Source of the DNA: Nonlabens sp. Hel1_33_55 | GTDB lineage: Bacteria; Bacteroidota; Bacteroidia; Flavobacteriales; Flavobacteriaceae | Length of the DNA stretch: 64,000 nt | Assembly: GCF_900101765.1 (NCBI RefSeq) | Contig: NZ_LT627735.1 | Span: 2,325,501-2,389,500, forward strand | Direction: 5' to 3' | Part shown: piece by piece, positions 44,818-53,084 of the stretch | How the letters are laid out: every line of letters starts with the position of its first letter | How positions within the stretch are numbered: position 1 is the first letter of the stretch | Notes under the pieces: generated by a model | Told to the model about the DNA's origin: nothing | What the model saw: the letters and a program-made list of their open reading frames with translations, nothing else | The model's database searches: none | Position numbers and translations under genes: made by a program

Positions 44818-44913
44818 GAGACTCAATCGCCTTAGTCGCTTTTTTTATACTCGCTTCTTTAGATTGACTAGTAAGATCAGCGGCAATAATTTTGACATCG
44901 TTAGTTATTTAAG
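44818..44913 (-). pseudogene. Possible C-terminal gene remnant
   Basis: Minus-strand frame reads ITNDVKIIAADLTSQSKE then ASIKKATKAIESL and stops. An in-frame stop precedes it, so only about 31 codons remain. The composition is protein-like but the family is not recognised. Confidence 0.3.
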
Positions 44914-45028
44914 AGCCGAGAAAAAGGCTTCACATAACAAGCTATTAATCAACATTACTTCCAACTGACGCGCACTTATAAAATATACGCAATCAATTAA
45001 ACAAGCGATCATCAAATCATTTTCACAA

Positions 45029-45050
45029 TTTTTTAGCCTTGTCTAAAAAA
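45029..45050. promoter_or_regulatory. Candidate MntR/DtxR operator
   Basis: TTTTTTAG-CCTTGT-CTAAAAAA: perfect 8-bp inverted arms with a 6-bp spacer, resembling TTTAG(N6)CTAAA metalloregulator sites. It lies 28 bp upstream of the mntR -7 box, suggesting autoregulation and control of the transporter. Confidence 0.6.
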
Positions 45051-45077
45051 AGATTTATACAAACCAAATTAATATTT

Positions 45078-45085
45078 TACCTTTG
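45078..45085 (+). promoter_or_regulatory. Candidate -7 box (TACCTTTG) for mntR operon
   Basis: TAnnTTTG match only 4 bp before the chosen ATG (45090), implying a leaderless or near-leaderless mRNA. Confidence 0.65.
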
Positions 45086-45089
45086 TCGT

Positions 45090-45746
45090 ATGCATTCAGT
45101 ATCAGAGGAAAACTATATTAAGGCCATCTATCATCTTCAAAAAGGAACTGCGCTAGTTTCTACTAATGAGATTGCTGGAGAAATGAATACTAAGGCTTCC
45201 TCGGTTACGGATATGCTTAAAAGGCTGGCAGATAAAAATCTAGCAGAATACATTCCTTATAAAGGCTCGCGACTCACAAAGAGCGGCATCGATTGTGCCA
45301 ACCAGATCGTTAGAAAGCATCGGCTTTGGGAGGTTTTTCTGGTAGAAAAGCTAGATTTCACTTGGGATGAGGTTCATGATGTGGCAGAACAGCTGGAACA
45401 TATCCAGTCTCGCAAACTCATTGATGAACTGGATAAGCACTTGGGCTTTCCCAGAAAGGATCCGCATGGCGATCCTATTCCTGACCGAGATGGGAATTAT
45501 GAAGAGGTCCAACAAATCCAATTATCAAAACTTACCAAGGGTGATCAGGGAACCATCACTGGCGTTATCGATACGTCCAGTAGTTTTTTAAAATATTTGG
45601 ATAAGCACCAGATAGAGTTGGGCAGTCATATCGAGGTCTTGGAACGTGAAGAATTTGACGGGTCCTTCGTTATTAAAACCGATTATAAAACTCTACACAT
45701 TTCACAGGCGATCGCAAACAATATTTATTTAAACTCCCAATCATGA
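45090..45746 (+). CDS. mntR: DtxR/MntR-family metal-dependent repressor
   Basis: 218 residues from the ATG at 45090; the frame extends to 45039 but runs over the -7 box. Winged helix (SEENYIKAIYHLQKGTALVS, MNTKASSVTDMLKRLADKNL, YKGSRLTKSG). Metal-binding and dimer region (VRKHRLWEVFLVEKL, EVHDVAEQLEHIQSRKLIDELD). C-terminal FeoA/SH3-like domain (about 145-218). It senses manganese or iron and represses metal uptake. The four genes that follow encode the likely target transporter. The stop overlaps the next start (ATGA). Confidence 0.88.
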   Translation: MHSVSEENYIKAIYHLQKGTALVSTNEIAGEMNTKASSVTDMLKRLADKNLAEYIPYKGSRLTKSGIDCANQIVRKHRLWEVFLVEKLDFTWDEVHDVAEQLEHIQSRKLIDELDKHLGFPRKDPHGDPIPDRDGNYEEVQQIQLSKLTKGDQGTITGVIDTSSSFLKYLDKHQIELGSHIEVLEREEFDGSFVIKTDYKTLHISQAIANNIYLNSQS

Positions 45747-46483
45747 AAAAGTGGGCGTATTTCATGATGACTAGCTTTACGGCCTCAGGTTTTGCGCAAG
45801 AACTCATAGAGCCTGCGACAACCATGAATACTGGTGAATTTCAAGCACAGATTGCTGTGATCTATACAGAAAATAGTGAGTTCCGCTTTCGCGAAAGCGT
45901 ACTAACCTACAACAATACCCTACTACTTTATGGCATTTTTCCTCATATGGAATTGCGTCTGGGAATTGATGTCAACTCCTCAGAAACCACGGATGGCGGC
46001 GCTAGGATAGGTGATAGAACTAGCGGTACAACGCCTTTACAGATAGGTGCTAAATATCGCTTTTTCCAGCAGACTGAATCCACTCCGGAGATATCAGTCA
46101 TGAGTCACGTATTTCTGCCACTTACGGCTAGTTCTGACAACAAACCAAACTATACTGGATATGATCTCTGGGTTCTAGGATTACATCAAATCAACGATCA
46201 ACATGCCGTCCGTGTTAATATAGGAGCGGCTACTGGTGGAGATTCAAGAGGTATTTTGCCATTATATATTCTGGCCCACAACTGGCTACCCTTTGGGAAA
46301 TGGGGTTTGAATACTGAAGTATATGGCGAATTTCCATCAAATGAATCATCCAAACATTTCTTTGACGTTGGTATTAGCTACTTTTTTAGACCTACGGTTC
46401 AGCTAGACCTCAACGCTGGTCGTGGCATCAACAATAACCAATCGATTCTCGCCAGCATGAGACTCACTTATACTATTATTTGA
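45743..46483 (+). CDS. Outer-membrane beta-barrel, MetA-pathway transporter-like
   Basis: 246 residues with a signal peptide ending GFAQ, then amphipathic strands: LLYGIFPHMELRLGIDVN, PLQIGAKYRFFQ, PEISVMSHVFLP, FFDVGISYFFRPTVQLDLNAG. This resembles the PF13557-type transporter barrels. Located between the regulator and the binding protein with 4-bp overlaps, it may be the outer-membrane entry for the metal; inference from context. The palindrome at 45885-45898 encodes RFRES in a probable extracellular or periplasmic loop. Confidence 0.65.
   Translation: MKKWAYFMMTSFTASGFAQELIEPATTMNTGEFQAQIAVIYTENSEFRFRESVLTYNNTLLLYGIFPHMELRLGIDVNSSETTDGGARIGDRTSGTTPLQIGAKYRFFQQTESTPEISVMSHVFLPLTASSDNKPNYTGYDLWVLGLHQINDQHAVRVNIGAATGGDSRGILPLYILAHNWLPFGKWGLNTEVYGEFPSNESSKHFFDVGISYFFRPTVQLDLNAGRGINNNQSILASMRLTYTII
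45885..45898. repeat. GCTTTCGCGAAAGC palindrome, in barrel protein gene
   Basis: Perfect copy, read as RFRES and followed by VL. Confidence 0.9.
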
Positions 46484-46485
46484 AT

Positions 46486-47394
46486 ATGAAACATGGAATT
46501 TTAATTATCATAACCTTAATACTAGTATCCTGTGGTGGTCCCAAGGCAAGTGATGGAAAGTTACAAGTTGTTACCACAACAACCATGATTACTGATATGG
46601 TCAAAAACATAGGCGGCGACAAAATTGATGTCCAAGGATTGATGGGTAGCGGCGTCGATCCACACTTATATAAGGCAAGTGAAGGTGATGTATCTAAGCT
46701 CTTCAACGCAGACCTCATCATTTATAACGGGCTGCATCTAGAAGGAAAATTGGTCGAAGTGTTCGAAAAAATGAATGCGCAGGGAAAAAACACATTGGCG
46801 ATTAGTGATGCGCTTGATAAAAGCACGTTGATAGGTAGCGAGTATTTTGCCAGTAGCTACGATCCGCATATTTGGTTTGATGTAGATTACTGGAAGTCAA
46901 TGACAATCTATATTACCCAACAATTGTCAGACCTAGACCCAGAAAATGCGGAAACCTATAAAGCCAACAACGATGCCTACTTAGCAACTATTGATCAATT
47001 GGAAAATGATCTCAAAGCAACCATAGAGCAATTACCAGCAGAGAAGAGAATCCTTGTAACCGCCCATGATGCATTTAATTACTTTGGTAGAAAATTTGGT
47101 TTTGAGGTGGTTGGATTACAAGGACTTTCTACAGCAACCGAAGCTGGTGTGCAAGATGTCCAGCGCATTACTCAATTCATTATCGATAATCAAGTCAAAG
47201 CCGTTTTTATAGAAAGTAGCGTACCGCGACGTACGGTTGAAGCATTGCAGGCAGCGGTACGTGCCCAAAGTCAAGAGGTACAAATAGGTGGAGAGTTATA
47301 TAGCGATGCCTTAGGAAGTGCTGGCACACCTGAAGGCACCTACGTTGGAATGTATCGCCATAACGTAGAAACCATAGTTAACGCACTGAAATAA
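46486..47394 (+). CDS. TroA/ZnuA-type metal-binding lipoprotein of ABC transporter
   Basis: 302 residues from the ATG at 46486, with a lipobox VSC (Cys16). TroA fold with likely metal ligands His60 (GVDPHLY), His128 (YDPHIWFD), His194 (TAHDAFNYFGRKFG) and Asp274 (ELYSDALG). The His-His-His-Asp set resembles TroA (Zn/Mn) more than the His-His-Glu-Asp set of MntC or PsaA. It captures Mn, Zn or Fe in the periplasm and passes it to the permeases. It overlaps the ATPase gene by one base. Confidence 0.88.
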   Translation: MKHGILIIITLILVSCGGPKASDGKLQVVTTTTMITDMVKNIGGDKIDVQGLMGSGVDPHLYKASEGDVSKLFNADLIIYNGLHLEGKLVEVFEKMNAQGKNTLAISDALDKSTLIGSEYFASSYDPHIWFDVDYWKSMTIYITQQLSDLDPENAETYKANNDAYLATIDQLENDLKATIEQLPAEKRILVTAHDAFNYFGRKFGFEVVGLQGLSTATEAGVQDVQRITQFIIDNQVKAVFIESSVPRRTVEALQAAVRAQSQEVQIGGELYSDALGSAGTPEGTYVGMYRHNVETIVNALK

Positions 47395-48131
47395 TGGAAG
47401 AAAAGATAGCAGTAGCGGTAGATGATTTAACGGTAGCCTACAATTATAAGCCTGTGTTATGGGACATAGATTTATCCATCCCAGAAGGCGTTCTTATGGC
47501 CATCGTTGGTCCGAATGGTGCAGGAAAATCGACGCTGATAAAATCCATTTTGGGAATCATTGATCCTATTGCTGGGTCTGTGGCAATTTATGGGAAACCC
47601 TATAGCAAACAACGCGATAAAGTAGCCTACGTACCACAAAAAGGTAGCGTGGATTGGGATTTCCCTACGACAGCGCTGGATGTGGTAATGATGGGAACTT
47701 ATGGCTCTCTGGGCTGGATCAAGCGCCCAGGTGCCAAAGAAAAAAAACAGGCGCTGGAAGCATTGGAAAAAGTTGGAATGCTGGCATTTAAAAGTAGACA
47801 AATCAGCCAATTGAGTGGTGGACAGCAACAGCGTATTTTCCTTGCCAGAGCATTAGTGCAGAACGCTGCGATCTATTTCATGGACGAACCTTTCCAAGGT
47901 GTGGATGCAACCACTGAAATCGCCATTATCAACATCCTCAAAGAATTACGTAAGGCAGGAAAAACGGTCATCGTCGTACATCATGATTTACAGACCGTTC
48001 CGGAATATTTTGACTGGGTGACTTTTTTAAATGTAAAACACATTGCTACGGGACCAGTGAAAGATATTTTCAACGATGATAACCTGACTAAAACTTATGG
48101 TATTAATTATAAAGTAGCAGTGCAGCAATAA
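47394..48131 (+). CDS. Metal ABC transporter ATPase (TroB/ZnuC-like)
   Basis: 245 residues: Walker A GPNGAGKSTLIK, signature LSGGQQQRIFLARAL, Walker B IYFMDEPFQGVD, switch His in VVHHDL. The segment VPQKGSVDWDFPTTALDVVMMGTYG is typical of Mn/Zn/Fe importers of the TroB/MntB kind. A 107-bp gap with repeats separates it from the first permease. Confidence 0.92.
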   Translation: MEEKIAVAVDDLTVAYNYKPVLWDIDLSIPEGVLMAIVGPNGAGKSTLIKSILGIIDPIAGSVAIYGKPYSKQRDKVAYVPQKGSVDWDFPTTALDVVMMGTYGSLGWIKRPGAKEKKQALEALEKVGMLAFKSRQISQLSGGQQQRIFLARALVQNAAIYFMDEPFQGVDATTEIAIINILKELRKAGKTVIVVHHDLQTVPEYFDWVTFLNVKHIATGPVKDIFNDDNLTKTYGINYKVAVQQ

Positions 48132-48135
48132 TATC

Positions 48136-48149
48136 GCTTTCGCGAAAGC
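48136..48149. repeat. GCTTTCGCGAAAGC palindrome, intergenic within metal operon
   Basis: Perfect copy 4 bp after the ATPase stop. Confidence 0.9.
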
Positions 48150-48178
48150 GGAAAAACTCAAGAAATAATAAAGAGCAG

Positions 48179-48199
48179 ATGCTGAAATGAATTCAGCAT
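48179..48199. repeat. Hairpin repeat ATGCTGAA...TTCAGCAT
   Basis: 8-bp arms around ATGAA; related to 26706-26724. GGAACTTGGAACTT follows at 48210, akin to the tandem array at 56.7 kb. Confidence 0.7.
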
Positions 48200-48238
48200 G
48201 ACAGAAACGGGAACTTGGAACTTTAAAACCAACAATTA

Positions 48239-49351
48239 GTGGACATTACGCAATACTTTACGGATTACACTTTACGTACCATTACGCTGGGAACAGCCGT
48301 GCTGGGTGCGATCTGTGGTATGCTGGGAAGTTTTGCGGTGTTACGCAAACAAAGCTTATTGGGTGATGCGATTTCGCACGCTGCCTTACCAGGAATAGCG
48401 ATTGCGTTTCTCATCACTGGTGCTAAAGATTCCAATGTATTGTTATTAGGTGCCCTCGTCAGCGGTTTAATAGGTGTCTGGTGGATTCGTGGGATCACCA
48501 CTAAAACACATTTAAAAACCGATACCGCTTTGGGCTTAATTTTAAGTCTGTTTTTTGGGTTTGGGATGTTGTTGTTGACCTACATCCAAAAACAGCCCAA
48601 TGCCAATCAAGCTGGATTGGACAAATATTTATTTGGTCAAGCGGCAACCTTAGTGGAAAGTGATGTCATCATGATGAGCATTGTTACTGGTATCAGTTTA
48701 TTAGTGATGCTGCTGTTTTGGAAGGAGTTTAAGCTATTACTGTTTGATAAAAACTATGCCATGACTTTGGGTTTCAATACCAAGTTTATTGATGGCTTGA
48801 TCAGCTTCTTTATTGTTTTGGCGATTGTCATAGGATTACAAACCGTTGGTGTTGTTTTGATGAGTGCGATGCTGCTCGCGCCTGCAGCTGCAGCAAGACA
48901 GTGGACCAATAGTTTGAGTGTGATGGTGTTGCTTGCGGCGATTTTCGGAATGTTTTCTGGTGTATTTGGTACTGCTATTAGTGCAAGTCAGCCTAATGTT
49001 TCAACGGGTCCGGTAATTGTTCTGGTAGCAGCCGTATTTGTCGCTGTTTCATTTATATTTTCTCCTGGTCGTGGAATACTATTTAAACAATTACGATTGC
49101 TGCGCAATCGTCGTGAGCTTGAGCTACAAAAAACGTTGTACTTCATGTACACAATTGTAAGAGAACATGAAGATATCTCAAGACCTCACGCCATTAGAAT
49201 TTTAAATAATTTTCAGGGATTTACTAAAAATACGTTGTCCCAATTAGAACACAAGCATTGGATTGAAATCAGCGGTAACCAATGGTCACTAACCAATTCT
49301 GGATTTGAAACCGCTTCTAATTTGTATAATACCAATATCCCAGAATCATGA
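48239..49351 (+). CDS. Metal ABC transporter permease with C-terminal extension (1)
   Basis: 370 residues from a GTG. The ABC-3 permease core (about 1-285) has LGAICGMLGSFAVLRKQSLLGDAISHAALPG. A cytoplasmic tail of about 80 residues follows (KTLYFMYTIVREHEDISRP, HAIRILNNFQGFTKNTLSQL, WIEISGNQWSLTNSGFE). The tail looks like a winged helix, with an end resembling the wing of the operon's own regulator (YKGSRLTKSG). It may sense metal or the transport state. It overlaps the next permease by 4 bp. Confidence 0.87.
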   Translation: MDITQYFTDYTLRTITLGTAVLGAICGMLGSFAVLRKQSLLGDAISHAALPGIAIAFLITGAKDSNVLLLGALVSGLIGVWWIRGITTKTHLKTDTALGLILSLFFGFGMLLLTYIQKQPNANQAGLDKYLFGQAATLVESDVIMMSIVTGISLLVMLLFWKEFKLLLFDKNYAMTLGFNTKFIDGLISFFIVLAIVIGLQTVGVVLMSAMLLAPAAAARQWTNSLSVMVLLAAIFGMFSGVFGTAISASQPNVSTGPVIVLVAAVFVAVSFIFSPGRGILFKQLRLLRNRRELELQKTLYFMYTIVREHEDISRPHAIRILNNFQGFTKNTLSQLEHKHWIEISGNQWSLTNSGFETASNLYNTNIPES

Positions 49352-50505
49352 ATCCGTCGATAGAGATACAGCTTATTGCCGCCGTCACTGCTGCTGCCTG
49401 TGCGATTCCAGGTGTGTTCTTGGTATTGCGTAAAATGGCACTTATCAGTGATGCGATCAGTCATTCCATTTTGCCTGGAATCGTGATTGGTTTCATGATT
49501 ACTCAAGATCTCGCGTCGCCGTGGTTGATCCTTCTCGCAGCTGTCAGCGGAATTATCACAGTAGTTCTAGTAGAAATGATTCAGAAAACAGGACTGGTCA
49601 AAGAGGATACCGCAATAGGCCTAGTATTTCCCGCACTGTTTAGTATAGGTGTAATACTGATCGCGCAAAATGCTAATGATGTTCACCTTGATGTGGATGC
49701 GGTATTGTTAGGCGAATTAGCTTTTGCACCTTTTGATCGACTTTATATAGACAGTATTGACGCTGGACCTAAAGCACTATGGGTAATTTCTACCATTCTA
49801 GTGATCACCATAGGTTTATTACTAGCCTTTTATAAAGAATTAAAGTTGAGCACCTTTGACATCGGGCTTTCTTCGGCGTTAGGATTCTCGCCTGTAATAT
49901 TACATTATGGATTGATGAGTGTAGCTTCTGTAACTACCGTAGCTGCTTTTGATGCCGTTGGTGCTATTCTGGTGGTTGCCCTTATGATAACTCCAGCGGC
50001 AGCCGCATATTTATTGACAACAGACTTGAAAAAGATGCTGGTGCTGTCACTTCTTTTTGGAGTTGGTAGTGCCATAGGTGGATATTGGTTTGCAAGATGG
50101 TTGGATGCCTCTATATCGGGATCTATTACAACTGTTTTGGGATTATTATTTCTTGCGATCTATCTTTTTGCTCCCAGTAAAGGTCTGATCGCTGTACTGT
50201 TACGTCAGAATCGTCAACGCAAAGAAGTTTCCCTGCTCACTTTTTTATTACACCTCAATAATCATGATAGTTTAGAAGAACGTAACGTGGCTCACTTACA
50301 AGAACATATCAACTGGCATCATGTAAGAGCCAAATCCGTTCTAGATCTTGCAGTCCAAAATAACCTGATCACGATTGAAAATCAATTGGTTTCTCTGACC
50401 AATAAAGGCCTTGAGTTCACGGAAAAAGCTTTGGAATATATTATCACCAACAAGGACGAAAAAATCGAAGACATGAAAAATGACTTCTTCCTATTTAGGG
50501 GTTGA
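49348..50505 (+). CDS. Metal ABC transporter permease with C-terminal extension (2)
   Basis: 385 residues. ABC-3 permease core (about 1-285) with AACAIPGVFLVLRKMALISDAISHSILPG. A tail of about 100 residues contains SLLTFLLHLNNHDSLEERN, WHHVRAKSVLDLAVQNNL and ITIENQLVSLTNKGLEF, again winged-helix-like. It ends the metal operon, convergent with the crotonase gene. Confidence 0.87.
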   Translation: MNPSIEIQLIAAVTAAACAIPGVFLVLRKMALISDAISHSILPGIVIGFMITQDLASPWLILLAAVSGIITVVLVEMIQKTGLVKEDTAIGLVFPALFSIGVILIAQNANDVHLDVDAVLLGELAFAPFDRLYIDSIDAGPKALWVISTILVITIGLLLAFYKELKLSTFDIGLSSALGFSPVILHYGLMSVASVTTVAAFDAVGAILVVALMITPAAAAYLLTTDLKKMLVLSLLFGVGSAIGGYWFARWLDASISGSITTVLGLLFLAIYLFAPSKGLIAVLLRQNRQRKEVSLLTFLLHLNNHDSLEERNVAHLQEHINWHHVRAKSVLDLAVQNNLITIENQLVSLTNKGLEFTEKALEYIITNKDEKIEDMKNDFFLFRG

Positions 50506-50515
50506 TGGCAGTAAC

Positions 50516-50529
50516 GCTTTCGCGAAAGC
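50516..50529. repeat. GCTTTCGCGAAAGC palindrome between convergent genes
   Basis: Perfect copy in the 27-bp gap between the permease stop and the crotonase stop. No other terminator is present here, so its hairpin might help end both transcripts. Confidence 0.9.
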
Positions 50530-50532
50530 GGA

Positions 50533-51300
50533 CTAGAATTCTGCCTTACGCTTTTCTAAAAAGGCCGTCGTTCCCTCGACAAATTCCTCAGTTCCAAAAC
50601 AGCTTCCGAAATTATCGATCTCTACTTGATAACCGTCCGTTCCATCAGTGTAGCCGGCATTGACGGCATCGATGGCAGCAGCTACGGCCATTGGGCTATT
50701 TTTAATGACCTTTCTGGCGAGATCATAGGTGAAGTCGAGCAATTCTTCTTGAGCAACCACGTGGTTGACTAATCCATAAGTCAATGCCTGATTGGCATCA
50801 ATCATTCCTGCCGTCATGATCATTTCCATGGCGCGACCTTTTCCAACCAATTGCGGCAAACGCTGCGTTCCACCATAACCTGGAATGACACCTAACGAGG
50901 TTTCTGGCAATCCCAATCGAGCATTATCGCTAGCAACTCTAAAGTGTGCCGCCATGGCAAGCTCTAAACCACCACCTAATGCAAAACCGTTCACAGCTGC
51001 TATAACTGGAGTGGCGCAATTTTCAACGACATCAAATAATTCCTGCTGTCCTCTTCCAGCCAACTTCTTTCCTTCCATCTCGTCATAGTCTGCGAATTCT
51101 GAAATATCTGCACCTGCAACGAAGGCCTTTTCACCAGATCCTGTGATCACGATTACTCGCACATCCTCATTTTCCTCCAAATCTGCAAACGCGGTTCCTA
51201 ATTCTTCAATGGTTTCCCTATTAAGCGCATTCAGCTTTTTGGGTCTGTCGATGGTGATTGTTGCGATGCGATTATCTATGTCTACTTGGATGTTGTTCAT
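50533..51300 (-). CDS. Enoyl-CoA hydratase/crotonase family protein
   Basis: 255 residues. Crotonase fold with GADISEF and NGFALGGGLELAMAAHFRVAS (oxyanion hole and first catalytic Glu region) and LPETSLGVIPGYGGTQRLPQLVG (second Glu). The length and motifs fit short-chain enoyl-CoA hydratase in fatty-acid beta-oxidation or a related CoA pathway. It stands alone. Confidence 0.9.
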   Translation of the reverse strand: MNNIQVDIDNRIATITIDRPKKLNALNRETIEELGTAFADLEENEDVRVIVITGSGEKAFVAGADISEFADYDEMEGKKLAGRGQQELFDVVENCATPVIAAVNGFALGGGLELAMAAHFRVASDNARLGLPETSLGVIPGYGGTQRLPQLVGKGRAMEMIMTAGMIDANQALTYGLVNHVVAQEELLDFTYDLARKVIKNSPMAVAAAIDAVNAGYTDGTDGYQVEIDNFGSCFGTEEFVEGTTAFLEKRKAEF

Positions 51301-51322
51301 GGCTTGGGTATTTGATTATGCT

Positions 51323-51330
51323 CAAAGTTA
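51323..51330 (-). promoter_or_regulatory. Candidate -7 box (TAACTTTG) for crotonase gene
   Basis: TAnnTTTG match 22 bp upstream of the ATG. Confidence 0.55.
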
Positions 51331-51398
51331 CAGAGAATCTGTGAGTTTAAACGTTAGCAAAAAATGAAGAAAATTACTTAGACCTGCACATCACAAGG

Positions 51399-51417
51399 CG
51401 CAGAATGAATTCCGCAT
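51399..51417. repeat. Degenerate hairpin repeat of the CTGAAATGAATTCAG type
   Basis: GCGCAGAATGAATTCCGC, related to the copies at 26706 and 48179. Degenerate GGAGCTTGGAGCTT follows at about 51478-51491. Confidence 0.45.
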
Positions 51418-51511
51418 CTTATGATTGAGATCCACTTAGTTGATGACTTTCACCGAACTGATTTGGAAATTGAGGTTTGGAGCTTGGAGCTTTAAGTTTA
51501 GAGTATGGAAC

Positions 51512-52966
51512 TTACTTGATCCGTGGCAAACAAACAGTAAAGGTGGTACCTGATCCATATTCCGTTTGCATGGTGATATTCCCGTTAAAATTTTCTACGA
51601 TCTGTTTTACCATGGCCAGTCCTAATCCCATGCCGCTATTCTTAGTGGTAAATTTAGGTTCGAAGATTTTAAATTCATTTTCTGGTGCAACACCGGTGCC
51701 GTTATCAGTGACCTTTAAATAGATATTAGATTCATCGTGAGTTACTGATACAGTTATTTCAGGATCACGATCATCATGCGCCGCTTGCATCGCGTTTTTA
51801 ACGAGATTTGTTACCACACGTATCAATTGGGTACGATCAAATATGGCCGTGAGCTCCTCAGAATCTTCATAATACTCTATATGAGAATCATTGAAAATAT
51901 CTAGTGCAAGCTGAGTAATCTTAGGTACATTGGTTTCTTCAGATTGCTGTGCTGGCATGGTAGCGTAGGTTGAAAATGCACTAGCTATATTACTCATGAC
52001 ATCGATTTGCTCAATGAGCGAGTTGGAGTATTCGGCAAGTTTTTCTTTTGCCTCTGGATCTTGCGGGTCAAAACGTCTTTCAAAACTTTGCACCGTCAAT
52101 CGCATGGGCGTTAGCGGGTTTTTGATTTCATGCGCCACCTGTTTAGCCATCTCGCGCCAGGCTTGTTCGCGCTCATTAGTAGCTAGTTTCACGGCACTTT
52201 CTTCCAGCTCATCCACCATGCCGTTATAGGATTCTACAAGAGTGTTGATCTCTTCAGTTCCTGATACGTCCACGTTGATCTTTTTGTTGCGTTTGGCGAT
52301 ATTCAAGCTCTTGATTCCGTCACTAATCAAGCGTATAGATCTAGTCACGTATTTAGAAAGTAAATAAGCAATCAAGATCGAGAACAAAATCATGAGGATG
52401 TAAACGATCCCTATTCTATATAGAAATTCCCGCAACTCATAATTAATAAACCCATCATTCTCGAGATAAGGCAAATGAATAATCGCGATATTCTTGAACT
52501 GGTCGTCTTTTAAATAGGTATAACTCGCACGGTAATGCTTGCCGTGCTCATCAAACTGCACCACGTAACGACCGGTATCAGAATCGCGCAGGTTATTGAG
52601 GACATCATCGTCCAGTCGTCTGGTCTTGCTATCGGTCAATTTTTTACTACTGGTCTTGATCAGGCGACCGCGCAGATCGTACATACGAACCGGCAACGCA
52701 TGAATGTCACTGATATCAAAAATGACATCCCTAAAGATGATGGGCAAATTTGCTGTGGTAATCGCAAAATCAGTCCTGTTGAGCTCGTACTTAAAGCTCT
52801 CTAGAATAGCTTCTTCCTTACGTTCCAGCCGCTCGTTATGGTAATCCTTTCCCTGTTCAGAATACTGGTAAATGGACATCCCAGCAATAAGAATACTGGA
52901 GATAAGAGTCAGCAGGATCATGGAGAAAAATATCCTGTTGCGCAGACTGTTTCGGTACAATTTCAT
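51512..52966 (-). CDS. Membrane sensor histidine kinase (NtrY-like), orphan
   Basis: 484 residues: helix at 11-31, periplasmic domain about 34-180, second helix about 183-204, HAMP about 205-258. HisKA follows with phospho-acceptor His279 in QVAHEIKNPLTPMRL, then N box NLVKNAMQAA, DNGTGV and GMGLGLAMVKQIVE. The stimulus and partner response regulator are not encoded nearby. NtrY-like HPF boxes of this sort are common in Bacteroidetes. Confidence 0.9.
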   Translation of the reverse strand: MKLYRNSLRNRIFFSMILLTLISSILIAGMSIYQYSEQGKDYHNERLERKEEAILESFKYELNRTDFAITTANLPIIFRDVIFDISDIHALPVRMYDLRGRLIKTSSKKLTDSKTRRLDDDVLNNLRDSDTGRYVVQFDEHGKHYRASYTYLKDDQFKNIAIIHLPYLENDGFINYELREFLYRIGIVYILMILFSILIAYLLSKYVTRSIRLISDGIKSLNIAKRNKKINVDVSGTEEINTLVESYNGMVDELEESAVKLATNEREQAWREMAKQVAHEIKNPLTPMRLTVQSFERRFDPQDPEAKEKLAEYSNSLIEQIDVMSNIASAFSTYATMPAQQSEETNVPKITQLALDIFNDSHIEYYEDSEELTAIFDRTQLIRVVTNLVKNAMQAAHDDRDPEITVSVTHDESNIYLKVTDNGTGVAPENEFKIFEPKFTTKNSGMGLGLAMVKQIVENFNGNITMQTEYGSGTTFTVCLPRIK

Positions 52967-53041
52967 GGCATTAAATGTAGCAATTATTAAGCCAGTCGTA
53001 TCGCGATGATGGATTTGAAAATTTAAGATGGGTTTAGTTAC

Positions 53042-53055
53042 GCTTTCGCGAAAGC
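53042..53055. repeat. GCTTTCGCGAAAGC palindrome, intergenic
   Basis: Perfect copy 29 bp upstream of the aldo/keto reductase ATG; an upstream in-frame ATG would place it in coding sequence, which I consider unlikely. Confidence 0.9.
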
Positions 53056-53084
53056 GCCATTATCTTCAACATCAAAACAAGATT

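Larger units (their letters stand above)
44719..45089. other. Intergenic region between giant ATPase and mntR genes
   Basis: Contains the terminator, a possible small gene remnant on the minus strand, an inverted repeat operator candidate and a -7 box. Confidence 0.6.

Noticed and set aside
53028..53084. Extended aldo/keto reductase N-terminus
   Set aside because: It crosses the 14-bp palindrome and adds residues not typical of the family.
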